Positions 30,680 to 41,727 of a stretch of 64,000 nucleotides of DNA are shown here, piece after piece. The notes beneath the pieces were generated by a model. That model was not told the origin of the DNA, searched no databases, and worked only from the letters and a program-made list of their open reading frames with translations. Made by a program: the position numbers and the translations under genes. The stretch lies in contig OX337230.1 in the NCBI GenBank assembly GCA_946965045.2, positions 1,984,001 through 2,048,000 on the forward strand, written 5' to 3'. The DNA comes from Epithemia pelagica. Taxonomy: Eukaryota; Bacillariophyta; Bacillariophyceae; Surirellales; Surirellaceae. The first letter of the stretch is position 1. Every line of letters begins with the position of its first letter.

Positions 30680-33619
30680 TCAATCTTCTATTCCAGCTTG
30701 TTCTGGGGAGGCACCGCCACACATATCACTGGGATCGATTGGACCCGGTCCCAGCCAGCTCAAAAGGTGATAGGACAACACAACCATAGCGAAACTTCCC
30801 ACGATGTCCTGCACGGCCGTTTCCAGCGGTCCTCCCCATTTGCCGGAATCTCGTTTGAAAATAAAGCTGAAGAGTAGAGGTGCAATGGTGCCCGTACAGC
30901 CTGCAGTAACAATACTTAAGCACTGTGCAATCAAAATGGTCAAGGCAAAGGCAATATCCATGCCACTGGCAACATAGGCGATGACTCCCAACAAGAAACC
31001 CATACCAAGTCCCAAATAACCTGCCGCACCAATCTCCATGAGGAACCAGGTAAAGAAGTCATGTTCCGTCACATGCGAATGAGAAATTGCTCGGGTGGTG
31101 AGAGTACTAGCTTGTAAGCCGACATTTCCTGAAATGGCACTGGTAAGAGGAATGAAGGAAAGCAGTAGTTGATACCGTCTTCGTCCCACAAGGTCGCATA
31201 AGGCATCAGCCCCACCCGAGATCATCAGTAACACTGGCATTTCAAGGACCAAGGTAATTGTCAGAGCAAAGATCCGTTCGGGAACGGCACGTGCGAAGGT
31301 GCTGCTTCGGAGATAAGCGCTTGATTCATTATGAATTTCTTCCTTTTCTTCGTCCTCTTTTGATCTTACATCGCTAAAGACCGAATTCAGCCGACTTCGT
31401 AACGACATTCTCAAGGAAGCCAGTGAAGAGTTCCGACGCTCGCCACTCTTTTCCCGTCTAGTTATAATCTCCGGAGGTACATCGCCGAGCAGAGGTGCTG
31501 ATTCATTGGGTCCTTCAGTCCTGGCACCAACCCCTCGGCCAATCTGCCCTTCTTCAAGGGCTCCGTATTCAGGAGCAACACCACTGGTACCATTGGGACC
31601 AGGTGGCATTTTCTTGGTCACAAGTAGGGGAGAAACATGCATTTCTGGGCTGTATAATGCATGGTCGTCTGGTAGATTCTGAAAAGAATCACTGTCTTGG
31701 AATCCCGGTGAACGATGATCATGTTTGTCGAAATCGAAACCGTCAACAACGACCCGATCTTCTGTGAGAGCCGACTGAGGTATCCTCTGTTCACCCGTTC
31801 CTGCTGCAGTACCGGAAGCGGTGGGAGTAGACAGGAGATTCACCATGCCTGGTCGAATCCGCCGGTTGACAATTTCTGGTTGCGTCGTTTCACTGGAACT
31901 GGTTTGAGGTTGTCGCAACTCATGCCGTAGATTACCGTCTATACGAAGGTCGCCCGCTCCGGTTCCGAGAGGAGGTTGCTTCATATCTTCCGTCACATGG
32001 ATTCCTGCCGGTGAGGCCAGCCCAATGCTCGGTAAATCGGCGATGGGCGAAAGTACATCTGCTTCACTTGGTGGTTGCGCAGCAACAGTGTCGTTGACGC
32101 TAGCTGCTCCGTCGCCATCGTCCACACTGTGACGATCTGACGAAACTGCTGATGGCAGCTTTTCACTCCCATGTCCTCCACTAATCAACGACGCGGAGTC
32201 CATGGCTGTGGTGGGTGTATCTTGAGAAATGTCTCCACGGGGGAGGTGAGTGGCGGGATGGGCGGCAAAGTCAGCAAGTTCTCCCACTTCGGACAAATTG
32301 TCTTCGCGTTCACTGGGAGGGTAGTTCGCGATTGATTCTACTTCAGTAGCAACCATTTCTTGCATATCCGCTTCCGTGAGCGTGAGGACTCGCGGCTCAT
32401 CCGGAACTGCCGATGAGGTTGTCATCCCATGCAGGGCAAGCGGTGTATCGTCGGAGGAGGCCACTGTTCCATCCAGTAGTTCCACTACACTGTTCTCGTC
32501 ATCCATATTCGCTTGAAGCGAGGTGTTTGCGTCAATAGATATGTCTCCTCTCGTATTGGAAGGTGCACTTTGCGATGTTTCTTGCTGAACGCTGACACTT
32601 GTAGTCTGTTGTACAGAGAGGTCCACATCGAATGATACAGTTCTCTGATGTTCGTCAAAAACCGTGGAAGATTGGCCTCCTCCCACACCTTGTTGTTCTC
32701 GTAATGTCCCTGATGCAGTCGGATTCACATCCATGTTGCCCGTGACAACCGGATCATTAAGAAATCGTTCCATCAACACACTGCTGCCTCCAGTACCGGC
32801 TTTGTTGTCGCCCATATTTTGCTCTTCGTCCGTCGGCTCCAGTTGTGGATTAAAGGAATCGCTGTTACGAAGGAATCGTTCCATGGTAACAGGGAGTCTA
32901 GCCTGTTGTTGAGCCGCATCCGGATCTTCATCGGGGTGTACCATGGTGCTCTCCTCCCCCAGCGTTGCCACACTCTCCGTGGCACCATACATTCCTCCAC
33001 CAGCGCCTTCGCCTGTATCCAAATGAATGCCGCCACTCTCGCCTTCATCGGCCATGCCTTGCTCATCTTCTGTGACAAGATTGTTGTTGCTCAATGCAAA
33101 CTGTCGCTTGAGTCGGGCTCGTTCTGTCTCAATGCGTCGTTCACGTTCGCGCAAAACTAGCTTCTCTTTCATGGTCAACTCTCTCTGACTCGGTCGAAGA
33201 ACAGCCACCGGACTAGCACTGACGCCTTCTCCTTCCGATCCTCCGACTTCTCCTTGATTTGTGAGCCCAACATTCCCATTCGAGCTTTCGTTTCCAAGAT
33301 CTCCGCTGCTATTACGGTTCTCAAGAACCGACTCCATCCGAAAAGATCCTTCTCCAGCAGCTGCATGAACCTCATCCGTTTCCACGGCCCGGCTCCAATC
33401 ATCCGTGTCATCATCATCGTGGGTTGTCACCGCTTCGCCATCTCGCAGCTGCTCTAGTGGTTGTTGCGGAGGGAGTGAAACGATAGGACGGTTGTTGTCG
33501 TTCAATTCTGATACACGAATGTTCTCTTCACCTTCAGATATTCTGTGTCCATTTCCATTGGATGATGATCCTCCTCCTTCTTCTTGTTGCTCATGGTCGC
33601 CGTCAACGGTGTCGTTCAT
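30680..33619 (-). CDS. MgtE/SLC41-type divalent cation (Mg2+) transporter with long acidic N-terminus
   Basis: Single exon, 979 aa from the ATG at 33619. The last about 210 residues form the five-helix MgtE membrane domain: a TM near residue 780 (IFALTITLVLEMPVLLMISGG), the pore-type motif SAISGNVGLQASTLTTRAI, then GFLLGVIAYVASG, AGCTGTIAPLLFSFIFKRD with GGPLETAVQDIVGS, and a final TM (FAMVVLSYHLLSWLG). Family members move Mg2+ and other divalent cations across plasma or organelle membranes. The roughly 770-residue N-terminus is Ser/Glu/Asp-rich, low complexity, probably disordered, with a short charged helix (REREERRIETERARLKRQ-like) at about 160. No CBS domain is visible, as in eukaryotic SLC41 but unlike bacterial MgtE. 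It is convergent with the RING-ankyrin gene (97 bp). Confidence 0.84.
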   Translation of the reverse strand: MNDTVDGDHEQQEEGGGSSSNGNGHRISEGEENIRVSELNDNNRPIVSLPPQQPLEQLRDGEAVTTHDDDDTDDWSRAVETDEVHAAAGEGSFRMESVLENRNSSGDLGNESSNGNVGLTNQGEVGGSEGEGVSASPVAVLRPSQRELTMKEKLVLRERERRIETERARLKRQFALSNNNLVTEDEQGMADEGESGGIHLDTGEGAGGGMYGATESVATLGEESTMVHPDEDPDAAQQQARLPVTMERFLRNSDSFNPQLEPTDEEQNMGDNKAGTGGSSVLMERFLNDPVVTGNMDVNPTASGTLREQQGVGGGQSSTVFDEHQRTVSFDVDLSVQQTTSVSVQQETSQSAPSNTRGDISIDANTSLQANMDDENSVVELLDGTVASSDDTPLALHGMTTSSAVPDEPRVLTLTEADMQEMVATEVESIANYPPSEREDNLSEVGELADFAAHPATHLPRGDISQDTPTTAMDSASLISGGHGSEKLPSAVSSDRHSVDDGDGAASVNDTVAAQPPSEADVLSPIADLPSIGLASPAGIHVTEDMKQPPLGTGAGDLRIDGNLRHELRQPQTSSSETTQPEIVNRRIRPGMVNLLSTPTASGTAAGTGEQRIPQSALTEDRVVVDGFDFDKHDHRSPGFQDSDSFQNLPDDHALYSPEMHVSPLLVTKKMPPGPNGTSGVAPEYGALEEGQIGRGVGARTEGPNESAPLLGDVPPEIITRREKSGERRNSSLASLRMSLRSRLNSVFSDVRSKEDEEKEEIHNESSAYLRSSTFARAVPERIFALTITLVLEMPVLLMISGGADALCDLVGRRRYQLLLSFIPLTSAISGNVGLQASTLTTRAISHSHVTEHDFFTWFLMEIGAAGYLGLGMGFLLGVIAYVASGMDIAFALTILIAQCLSIVTAGCTGTIAPLLFSFIFKRDSGKWGGPLETAVQDIVGSFAMVVLSYHLLSWLGPGPIDPSDMCGGASPEQAGIED

Positions 33620-33786
33620 GGTCAATGAATGAAGCGCTCCTTTGCGATCTAATACATGGTCGGTTTATGCAACAAAATACGAAAACAAAGACAGCCCCAC
33701 TAATTTCTCTCATGTCCAAAGAGCGAGGTGGGGCTTCAACTCAACGATCCATTTCCGCATATGGGTCGCTGAAAAACGAAAAAGCA

Positions 33787-36700
33787 AGCCTTGTGTATCA
33801 CTCGCCTTGATGTACCAGCTGAAGACAACGACCAAGACTACGCCGCGTGTACTGAATGGATAACTATCGATACTCCTTCAGAGATCGAGACAAAGCTTCT
33901 TCAACGCAATCAACGACATTTTGGACAGGCGCAGAACACTTACCCAGCAATTCCACCTTTCTCTGAGTGGGTAGATTGGGGAGCATCCAGTCACACTTCG
34001 GAACTGATCTTAGTGGGCTCATGGGCACCACCAGAAATCGACGAGCTTTTGCAATCGATGATAAATCATATGAAATCACGCGTCAATCTTGACAGCGTGC
34101 CAGGAGGTCTTACAAAAGAGGAATGGATTGGTAAGATTAAGGCATGGCCCGAATCCACTACCACGTCCCCCTCCGGCTTTCATCTCGGGCACAGTAAAGT
34201 CCTGTTAGCTCCGACTGATCTAGAACCACAATCAACCAAATTCAAAGCTCTAGAGGATAAGAGAGCTGATTTGATTGACTGGCAAGTGGGACTGTTAAAT
34301 GTTGCCTTGGAAAATGGTTATTGCTACGAACGCTGGAAACACATCGTAAATGTTCTGATTCTAAAAGAACCGGGGAACTTGAAAATACACCGGTTGAGAG
34401 TCATACATCTATACGAGCAAGACTACAATCTAGTCTTGGCTACCAAGTGGAGAAAGATGATTTCGAACTGCTCCAATCAGCAAGTCCTAAATCCGTCACA
34501 GTTTGGTGGGGTACCCGGCAAAGATGCTGTGATCCCTACATTCATCGAAGAAATGCAATATGAGATTTCAAGGGCAAGCAAACGACCTTTAGTCCATATG
34601 GACTACGATGCAATGGCATGTTACGACCGTATAGTGATGAACTTCGGGAGTCTCGCATCTCAAGCATTTGGACAACACCGTTCTATCACTTTCATCAGCG
34701 CTCGGAATTTGGCCGAAGCGAAATATTACCTGAAAACAAAATTGGGCGTTTCGTAAAGGTTTTACAAGCATTGTCAGATTTTTCTAATCTACGGCTCGGG
34801 CCAAGGAGCAGGAAACTCACCAGCCATCTGGTGTGTGATCAGCTGTGTGCTTTTCGATGTCTACGAGGAAAAGGCGTATGGGGCAACATTCGAATCTCCT
34901 TGCAGAAAATTCAAGACTCAACTCTACATGATAGGGTTTGTCAACGATACGAGTGGAAGCACAAATGATTTTGCTCTACCTACTCAAGCTCCATTGGATA
35001 CCTATATTTCCAAGGCTACACATGATGCTCAACGTTGGAACGATACGCTTAGTCTCTCTGGAGGTGCCCTCAACCTTGAGAAATGCACATATCATTTTAT
35101 GCATTACACGTTCAGTATTGATGGTCTACCCAATTTACAACATGGCCAGAGCGGACCTGATGCTACGATTCACCTGCACAGAACGGACCAACCTCAGAAA
35201 CTTAGACAACTCTCCTCCTACGCATGCCACAAAACTCTTAGTGTTCAAAAGTCACCCAAATGCACGGATTCCGAACTCTACGCAGCGCTAGAAAAGAAAA
35301 ACAAAGCTCATATTCGGACAATGGCCAACAGTCCATTCACCCGCACTGATTCTTGGGCGTATTACCATTCAATCTACTTACCAAGTATGACATACCCCTT
35401 CCCGTCTTCAACCTTGTCTGATTCGAACTGTCAATCCTTACAACGTCCTTTCAATCAAGCCTTCTTACCAAGATACGGGTTTAATCGCAATACTCCCAAT
35501 GCAGTTGTATATGGTCCTACTGAATATGGCGGCCTTGCATTACGAGACCTATCAGTCGAAAAGAGCATCAGTCAAATCTATCTCTTCCTTGCATGTGTGA
35601 GATCCCAAGGAGTCGCTTCAGAACTAGCTTTGATTGCAGTGTCGTGGGGACAGTTCTTGGCAGGGATTAGCAAGCCTATTCTACAGCACGTGGATATACG
35701 CTTACCTCATATGGAACCAATGGTCTGGGTCCCTCAAGTACGATCCTTTTTGGCGTCTATCAAGTGTACCGTCGAGTTGGCAACAACCTTTGTTCCTCCC
35801 CTGCAGCGTCAAGGTGACAGTTTCCTTATGGACCACGCCATCTCACTGGACTTCAACGATACTGAGTTATGTTTGGTCAATGCATGCAGACTCTACTTGG
35901 GCGTCACTCTCATGAGTGACATTGTGACTGTCGATGGAAAATACCTGTCCTTGTTCGCGATCGACTGTTCTCGGGACACGCACTCTAGAGCAAAAGGCTT
36001 ATTGCCCTATCAAACTAATCCGAGCCGCAAAGCGTGGACGATATGGAAAAGACTTTTGCTGAGCTTCACTGTTTCGGGATCTTTGAAACGTCTCCACCGA
36101 CCGCTTGGAGCATGGCTGGTCACAGGTCTTGATACTTACTGCCAGTGGAATGAATACCTGGATCCAACAAACTACTCCCTCTATGTCCAGATTGATGCTC
36201 AGTTTGAGCGTTTCGTATACCAACGTCCTTACTTTGTCACCACCGCATCGCTCGTCAACATGCTTCCTTCGACCTGTCTTCCTGCTCAAAGCGTGCATCA
36301 GAATGGGCGACGTACTCTTCTCCCAGTGTCACCAGCAACCATTACACCCCCAGAAGCGCCTGCAATCGACTTGTCTAGCCATATTTCGAAATTGGAGGAT
36401 TGGGAATCACAGCTTCTTCGCGGGTTTGACATCATTTGCTCACTCAATACCTTACAGCACGAACTGTTCCAAACCAATTTGCAACTTCTCCTGTGTAGCG
36501 ACGGCTCTGCGGCCCAATTCCGGGGCACATTCGGCTGTGTTGGATGTACACTTCAAGGTCTTCGTCTCTTTCGTCTAAATGGTCCTGCTCCTGGCTATAG
36601 GACTTCATCTTTTCGGTCCGAAAGTTATGGCTGCCTCAGCATACTTCGATTCTTATTTCGCCTGTTTGAATTTTACTCCCAATCTTTACCAGATTCGGTC

Positions 36701-37850
36701 ACAGTGTACACAGACTCCAAGAGTCTGGTTCAAACTATCAACAAACGTCTCGAGTGGTCCTATGACTTCACGTACTCAACAATGAACACAGACTGGGACA
36801 TCCAACAGTCTATTTCTTCTACAGTAAGACAATTCCCACAAGTCCCGTCTTTTCGTCATGTGAAAGGCCATCAAGATAATAATGTCGCTCCCTCCACTCT
36901 GTCCCTACCAGCCCAATTGAATGTTGAAGCCGACAATTTAGCATCGTCGTACGTTTATCCACCTTCAATCTCCTCGCGGATAGCTCCTCTTATTGGGGGA
37001 GCAACTGCTATTCTTCATGGTCCCTTTGGCACGATAAATTCAAATTACCGATCCATTCTCCGTACGTTAGCCTCAGCACCAACCTTGCGCAATTACCTAC
37101 TCAACAAGCACGATTGGAGTTCTGATGTGTTCAATTCCATCGATTGGGAGTCACACGGTATTGCAGTTCGCTCTAATTTCTCCAGGCGTCATTTTGTGGT
37201 TAAATTTCTTCACCAATGGCTTCCCCTGGGTCATCTGAAAGCACGTTATGCCACCTACTACAGCGACGAATGCCCCTCGTGTCCACAACCTACACACGAA
37301 GACCATGACCATTTCCTTCGATGTCCCAACAGGTCTTGGCTTGGCTCATTACTTGATGATCTTCGAGAATTTTGGCACGATCATCACGTTCACCCGTCCC
37401 TCTGCACTCTCCTCACCGAGTATCTCCACTCCTGGTTCTCTTCCACTCAGCCATCTCCCCTACCCACAACATCTCCTTACTTCGCCCTTCAACGCACTCA
37501 ACTCAACATTGGCCTAGATTAACTAATTCTCGGCAGTTTTGCACTCCTATGGTCCGCACTACAAGACACCTACGCCACAACAACTACTACCGAATCAGCA
37601 ATTTCTGGACTCTCCATGGCTCTACATCTCCTTCCCGTGAAGCCGCAGCCTATGCACAGGCCCAACGCGAAGTTGCTGCATTATATTCTATCCGCCACAC
37701 CGTTCTACCCCGTGATCAATCACTTTTCTACGATTCCCTTGATACTCACTTCTCCATCGATACGACTTCTGTTGCTCTCCGTTCCTGGCTCAATACTTGG
37801 AGACCTGTCATCTTGCACTCTGCCAACCACACCTAACTTGCTACATGTTT
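33787..37850 (+). mobile_element. Decayed RT/RNase H retroelement (LINE-like), 5'-truncated
   Basis: A retroelement copy begins about 170 bp upstream of the magnesium transporter start, in the opposite direction. It carries a long RT-RNase H ORF (33791-37522). A C-terminal piece continues in a shifted frame to 37836 (FWTLHGSTSPSREAAAYAQ and on). No integrase, protease or LTRs are visible, so a LINE-type element is the best fit. The N-terminal endonuclease region is absent, consistent with 5' truncation. Exact ends cannot be set: no target-site duplication was found by eye. Confidence 0.75.
33791..37522 (+). pseudogene. Reverse transcriptase/RNase H polyprotein, inactivated
   Basis: One continuous frame of 1243 codons interrupted only by a TAA at 34754-34756, exactly between LKTKLGVS and RFYKHC in the RT domain. 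RT motifs: SGFHLGHSK, LILKEPGNLKIHRLR, FGGVPGKDA, then the first catalytic Asp block DYDAMACYDR, GQGAGNSPAIWCVIS, and the metal-binding box, which reads GFVNDTSG: the first Asp of the expected DD is Asn (AAC at 34943-34945). RNase H follows at about 36490-36950 with all four acidic residues (SDGSA, SES, YTDSKS, VEADNLAS) and KGHQDN. A Cys/His cluster (CPSC...HEDHDHFLRC) lies near 37270-37330. The first ATG-like codon is not a reliable start. The copy is dead by both the stop and the catalytic change. Confidence 0.82.
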
Positions 37851-38102
37851 CGCTCTACAGTTAGTCCTCGCCTTCGTTAGCTCGGAGGCCCGGCGCGTCG
37901 GTCGGCGTTATCCTAGCCGATACGTGCGGCAGTGTTAAAATAGACTGTACCTTTTTTTTTTTTGCGGTAGTTGGAGTAGCTTTTAGGAGTATAGTAGGAG
38001 TAGCTATAGTGTGTGCACAGGGCAGCATGGCCATGAGAAAACCTCACACAAACACTCAAAATAAACAACAAAAACCGAAGGAATCACCTGAGAGTGGGAG
38101 GC
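37523..38102. other. Retroelement 3' part and kinase promoter
   Basis: The first about 310 bp still hold element-derived sequence. GC-rich stem-like sequence (37870-37935), a T12 tract (37952-37963) and repeated GGAGTAGCT/TAGGAGTA motifs (37973-38003) follow, then the promoter of the FGGY kinase. Confidence 0.5.
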
Positions 38103-39850
38103 ATGCCAAGCACAAGGAATTTCGCGAAGGCGATTTTGTTAAGCCTCGTGGTATTCATGTCAAACAAGGAATGTTCCTCTTTCAGCTCCGTCTCTCAGTT
38201 TTCTAGCTCGACTCGTCGTCACAATCAATACGTTGGGTTTGATTTGGGAACTTCAGGGGTTCGGATATCCGTCGTGGAAGCGACAGACTCTTCGTCGTCG
38301 TCGTTGGTAAAAGAGGTTCATAGTCATGCAATATCGTGGAAAGAAAATGCAAATGACGATGCCAACATTTGGTTTGAATCTGTAGAGTACCTTTTGGAAC
38401 ATGCCAAACAAGCACTAACGACACTGGAAAATGTCCAGTCCATTTGCGTTTCGGGAACCTCCTCGAGCTGTGTTCTCATTAACGGCAAGAATGTTGGAAA
38501 ACCCAGTCGCTCCCCATCACGCATGTACAACTACAATGTGATATCTACCGTCACTGAACAAGGAGGAGATCCAATCCATGGAGTCCGAGCGTAAGTGGAA
38601 ATTTGACTCTAGTGCCATCCAGTTCTCTTCTTTAATGGGGACGACGGACTATGTAAATATTGACGCTGCTCTTCTCAAGAAGCGTTGTTGTCCACACCCA
38701 AATCTGCAGGTTGGAACAAATTGCCAAATTTGCGCCCGAGCAGCACACAGCCACCAGTGCGACCGGGACGTTGGCCAAACTATTGGCCTGGCATGACGAA
38801 AAACCTCTTGTCAAAGGTGAACGTTTGTGCCATCAAAGTGACTATATATCACTCCGTCTCATGTCCAATGATAAAGTCTGTGGCTCCCAACGCAATGAAC
38901 GATTCGTCTCGAGCGACTGGCACAATTGTTTAAAGTTGGGATACAATGTACGCACCTTGGAATGGCCACCATGGCTTCTGGATTGTTTAGAATCCGTAGG
39001 CCTTGACGCAACAAGTGTTTTGCCAGTCAAGGTGGTGTCTCCCGGAGAACCAATGGGAACGATAAGTAAGGATGTGGCACGTCGTTTGGGATTGCAAGAA
39101 AGCACAATCATTGTTGGTGGTACGACCGATTCCAATGCCGCCTTCTTGGCCGCAACGGCAGCCTCTGCCAATGTAGCAGTAACACCAGGAACGGCGGTGG
39201 TATCCTTGGGCTCAACACTGGCCATCAAACAAATTTCGGAAACCTATGTCGAAAACGCGGATCATGGTGTATATAGCCACCGGTTTCCATCCACCCTGTC
39301 GAGTGATAGTGTGGAAGACGCATGGTGGTTGGTCGGAGGAGCAAGCAATGTGGGCTGTGCCATATTGCGTCAAGAACACTTTACCGTAGAAGAACTCCAA
39401 GAACTGAGTGAGCAAATTGATCCAACGGAGGAGAGTCCTCTCTCCTACTATCCATTGACGCGCAAAGGGGAACGATTTCCCATTGCCGATGGGACCATGG
39501 AACCTTGTTTGGAGCCCAAACCAGCCAGCCGGCGAGATTATTTGCACGGCATTCTCCAAGGCATTAGCACGGTGGAAAAGGATGGATTTGCATTGTTGGC
39601 AACGCTAGGTGCAACCCCAAAGGTACCGAACATGATTTGGACTTGCGGTGGCGGTGCTCAAAACGATATGTGGACTCAAATGCGTCAACGGAGATTGCGA
39701 GAGGGTCTGTTAGCTATCAATGAGAATGCAATGGGGCAAACCGATCCTGTACCCCCAACTTCTGCTATTACTGTCGCCAAGGCCACCAATGTCGAAGCCA
39801 GCTTTGGTGCGGCAATCATGGCAGCGGCTCATTCGCTCCAGAAAAGATGA
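38103..39850 (+). CDS. FGGY-family sugar kinase (plastid D-ribulose kinase/XK-1-like)
   Basis: Two exons, 38103-38590 and 38710-39850, 119-bp phase-2 intron; 542 aa. FGGY kinases phosphorylate sugars or polyols with ATP. Seen: YVGFDLGTSGVRISVVEA (N-lobe phosphate loop, about 36-53), CVSGTSSS, then GTLAKLLAW, VGGTTDSNAAFLAA (catalytic Asp in TTDS), TPGTAVVSLGSTLAIK and WTCGGGAQNDMWTQM (adenosine site). This arrangement and the overall length resemble the cyanobacterial/plant plastid ribulokinase-like branch (XK-1). The N-terminal about 35 residues (MPSTRNFAKAILLSLVVFMS, then Ser-rich) look like a leader, so plastid location is plausible. The start at 38103 follows the decayed retroelement. The exact substrate is inferred. 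Confidence 0.85.
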
Positions 39851-40031
39851 AACACAAGAATGGTCGTAACAACATGTTTTGTCTATTATTCGTGTTTTAT
39901 TGCATTTTATTCGATAATCTTGCTCCTGTTGGTAACTTTGACAGAACCTCCAAAAAACATTTTGTGTGTGTGTGCAAATCTGTAGAGGCACAATGTAGCC
40001 AAAAGTAGCGATGCATGCTTTCTGGAGGCTC

Positions 40032-41394
40032 CTATTTTGGTCCAAAGGATTCCGAATGGAGTTGAACAACGGCCTTGCGCCATTCTTTCCGGGCCTCCGC
40101 GTCGCGGTACAAGCCCAAGGCCGAACAAACTTTCTCACGGGCACTGGGTAAGAAAAAATCATTGCCGACTGGAAGTAAGGACAGATCTGCTCCGTTTGTT
40201 GCGTATGAAACGAGTCGTTGGTATCCATGGGCCGTTATCCATGGCACGAATTGGTCTGAACTCAAGGTGCAATGCGGCTCCACAACCCGTGCCGGTTGTG
40301 ATGGGTCATGTGGTAGATCGACCACGGTACAAAACTGTGAAGGTTGATAGCTCAAATCTACGCTCGCGGCATTGACATAGAGTGTGTGTCCATCGTATGT
40401 ACAGCCATAGTCTTCATGAATGTGGCCAAATACATGCAATCGAGGTTTAACGCGATCTTGTACTTCTCGCAATAAATCATAGCATCCCACACGTCCATTG
40501 TGGAATGTCATATCTCCTCGCCCCAAAGGAGGCCCGTGTGTTATCAACACATCCGTAGAGGATGGAATTTTGGCCCATATTCTGTGAGTTGGGTCACCTC
40601 GATCCTGCCCAAATGCCCATAATCCAAAGGTTGGTGACCAAGGACTCCCATACACCTCCAAATTTCCCTTGGTGGTTCGAAACGAAGAATCTTGCAGGTA
40701 CGTGCAGTCCTTTAGCGATTGTTGTATTTCAACCTCGTCAAAGGGCTTTTGCGTTTTGTTTCGGAATGGAAAGTGTTTCCAATTTTGAAGGTAAAAATCG
40801 GTGTGAAATGTAATGTCATGATTGCCGGCAATGCATATCACATCTTGAAAGGTGCTCCGAGACTCTCGAAAATATCTATTCAGATCCTCGATCGTTCCCT
40901 TTTCGCCCATTTTAGTCATGTCTTGAAACGTGATTTTGTTGGAACAACAGCCAACAACAAATTGAAGAAAGACACACATGTGAGTGACCTGTAAACAAGG
41001 AAACTCTTTAGCTTTCATCACTTCGAGCGCTGTACGCTTGATTTCGTATCTTACCTCCAGCATGGATGAGGACATCCCCAGGAGGAGGACAAATGTCACG
41101 ATGTCGTCCATGAGTATCACTCATAAGGACAAACCGTGTACATGCCTCCTTCTGATGGTCGTTCTCGAAGGCCGATTTCTCCAGAGGTTCCAAAAACACT
41201 TGGCAAGGAGCAATAACTTTCCACCTTCCATTTGTATCGTCAGGATCAACGAATTTATCTTGTGGTAACGGACTGGAACAGTCCGTCCTTTCGTCATCGA
41301 TCTCCATCTGGTTTTGTTCTCCTCCGTCATTGGCCGAAGGCTTTCTTTGTGGTTCAGTCATCGACGCCTTTGTATGAAATGGAAATGATGACAT
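40032..41394 (-). CDS. Metallophosphoesterase (MPPED/calcineurin-like phosphodiesterase)
   Basis: Two exons: 41055-41394 and 40032-40921, 133-bp intron in phase 1; 409 aa. The splice completes the metal-binding motif GDVLIHAGD, whose Asp spans the junction. All expected blocks are present: SDTHGRH (about 92-98), HAGD, AGNHD, THGPP and FGHIHEDYG, which bind two metals. Layout resembles the MPPED1/2 group of cyclic-nucleotide or phosphoester phosphodiesterases; substrate unknown. The C-terminal 80 residues are a helical extension. No targeting signal is obvious. It is convergent with the FGGY kinase (181 bp). Confidence 0.87.
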
Positions 41395-41727
41395 TCTGGT
41401 TTACTGAAAAAGTGTGAGTCCTAGATGCAGGACGTGCTGATGCTCAAGAATATTATATGAACGGGATAATGCGGTCGAGATGTCATTGATGAGAGAATGA
41501 GACGTGCCAAATGCCAAGATAAATGATGAATACACGATTTGCCATGCATGACTGGACAAAATGGCACAGCGCGACCGCGAGATTGCGAGAGATCTGGAGT
41601 TTTCCCAGTCGCTCGCGCGCGCCTCGCCTCAAACGTGCATGTCAAAACGGATGAGAAGCAGAACACTTTTTCTTGTGTGTCAAGTGTCAACATCAAAATC
41701 CTGACAAACATTCGTATCTTCACAGCC
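41395..41727. other. Divergent intergenic region
   Basis: 333 bp between the phosphodiesterase start and the duplicated-domain protein. The frame from the latter is open upstream to 41539, but the signal-peptide ATG at 41728 is a better start. GC-rich CGCGCG segment near 41616-41625; nothing else. Confidence 0.5.

Noticed and set aside
34618-34968. Separate small ORF between the two parts of the RT frame
   Set aside because: The RT frame itself continues unbroken after a single TAA at 34754, so this overlapping frame is a shadow.
37952-37963. T12 run as the poly(A) tail of the retroelement
   Set aside because: On the element's coding strand a tail would be A-rich; a T run here is the wrong strand and about 115 bp past the last coding trace.
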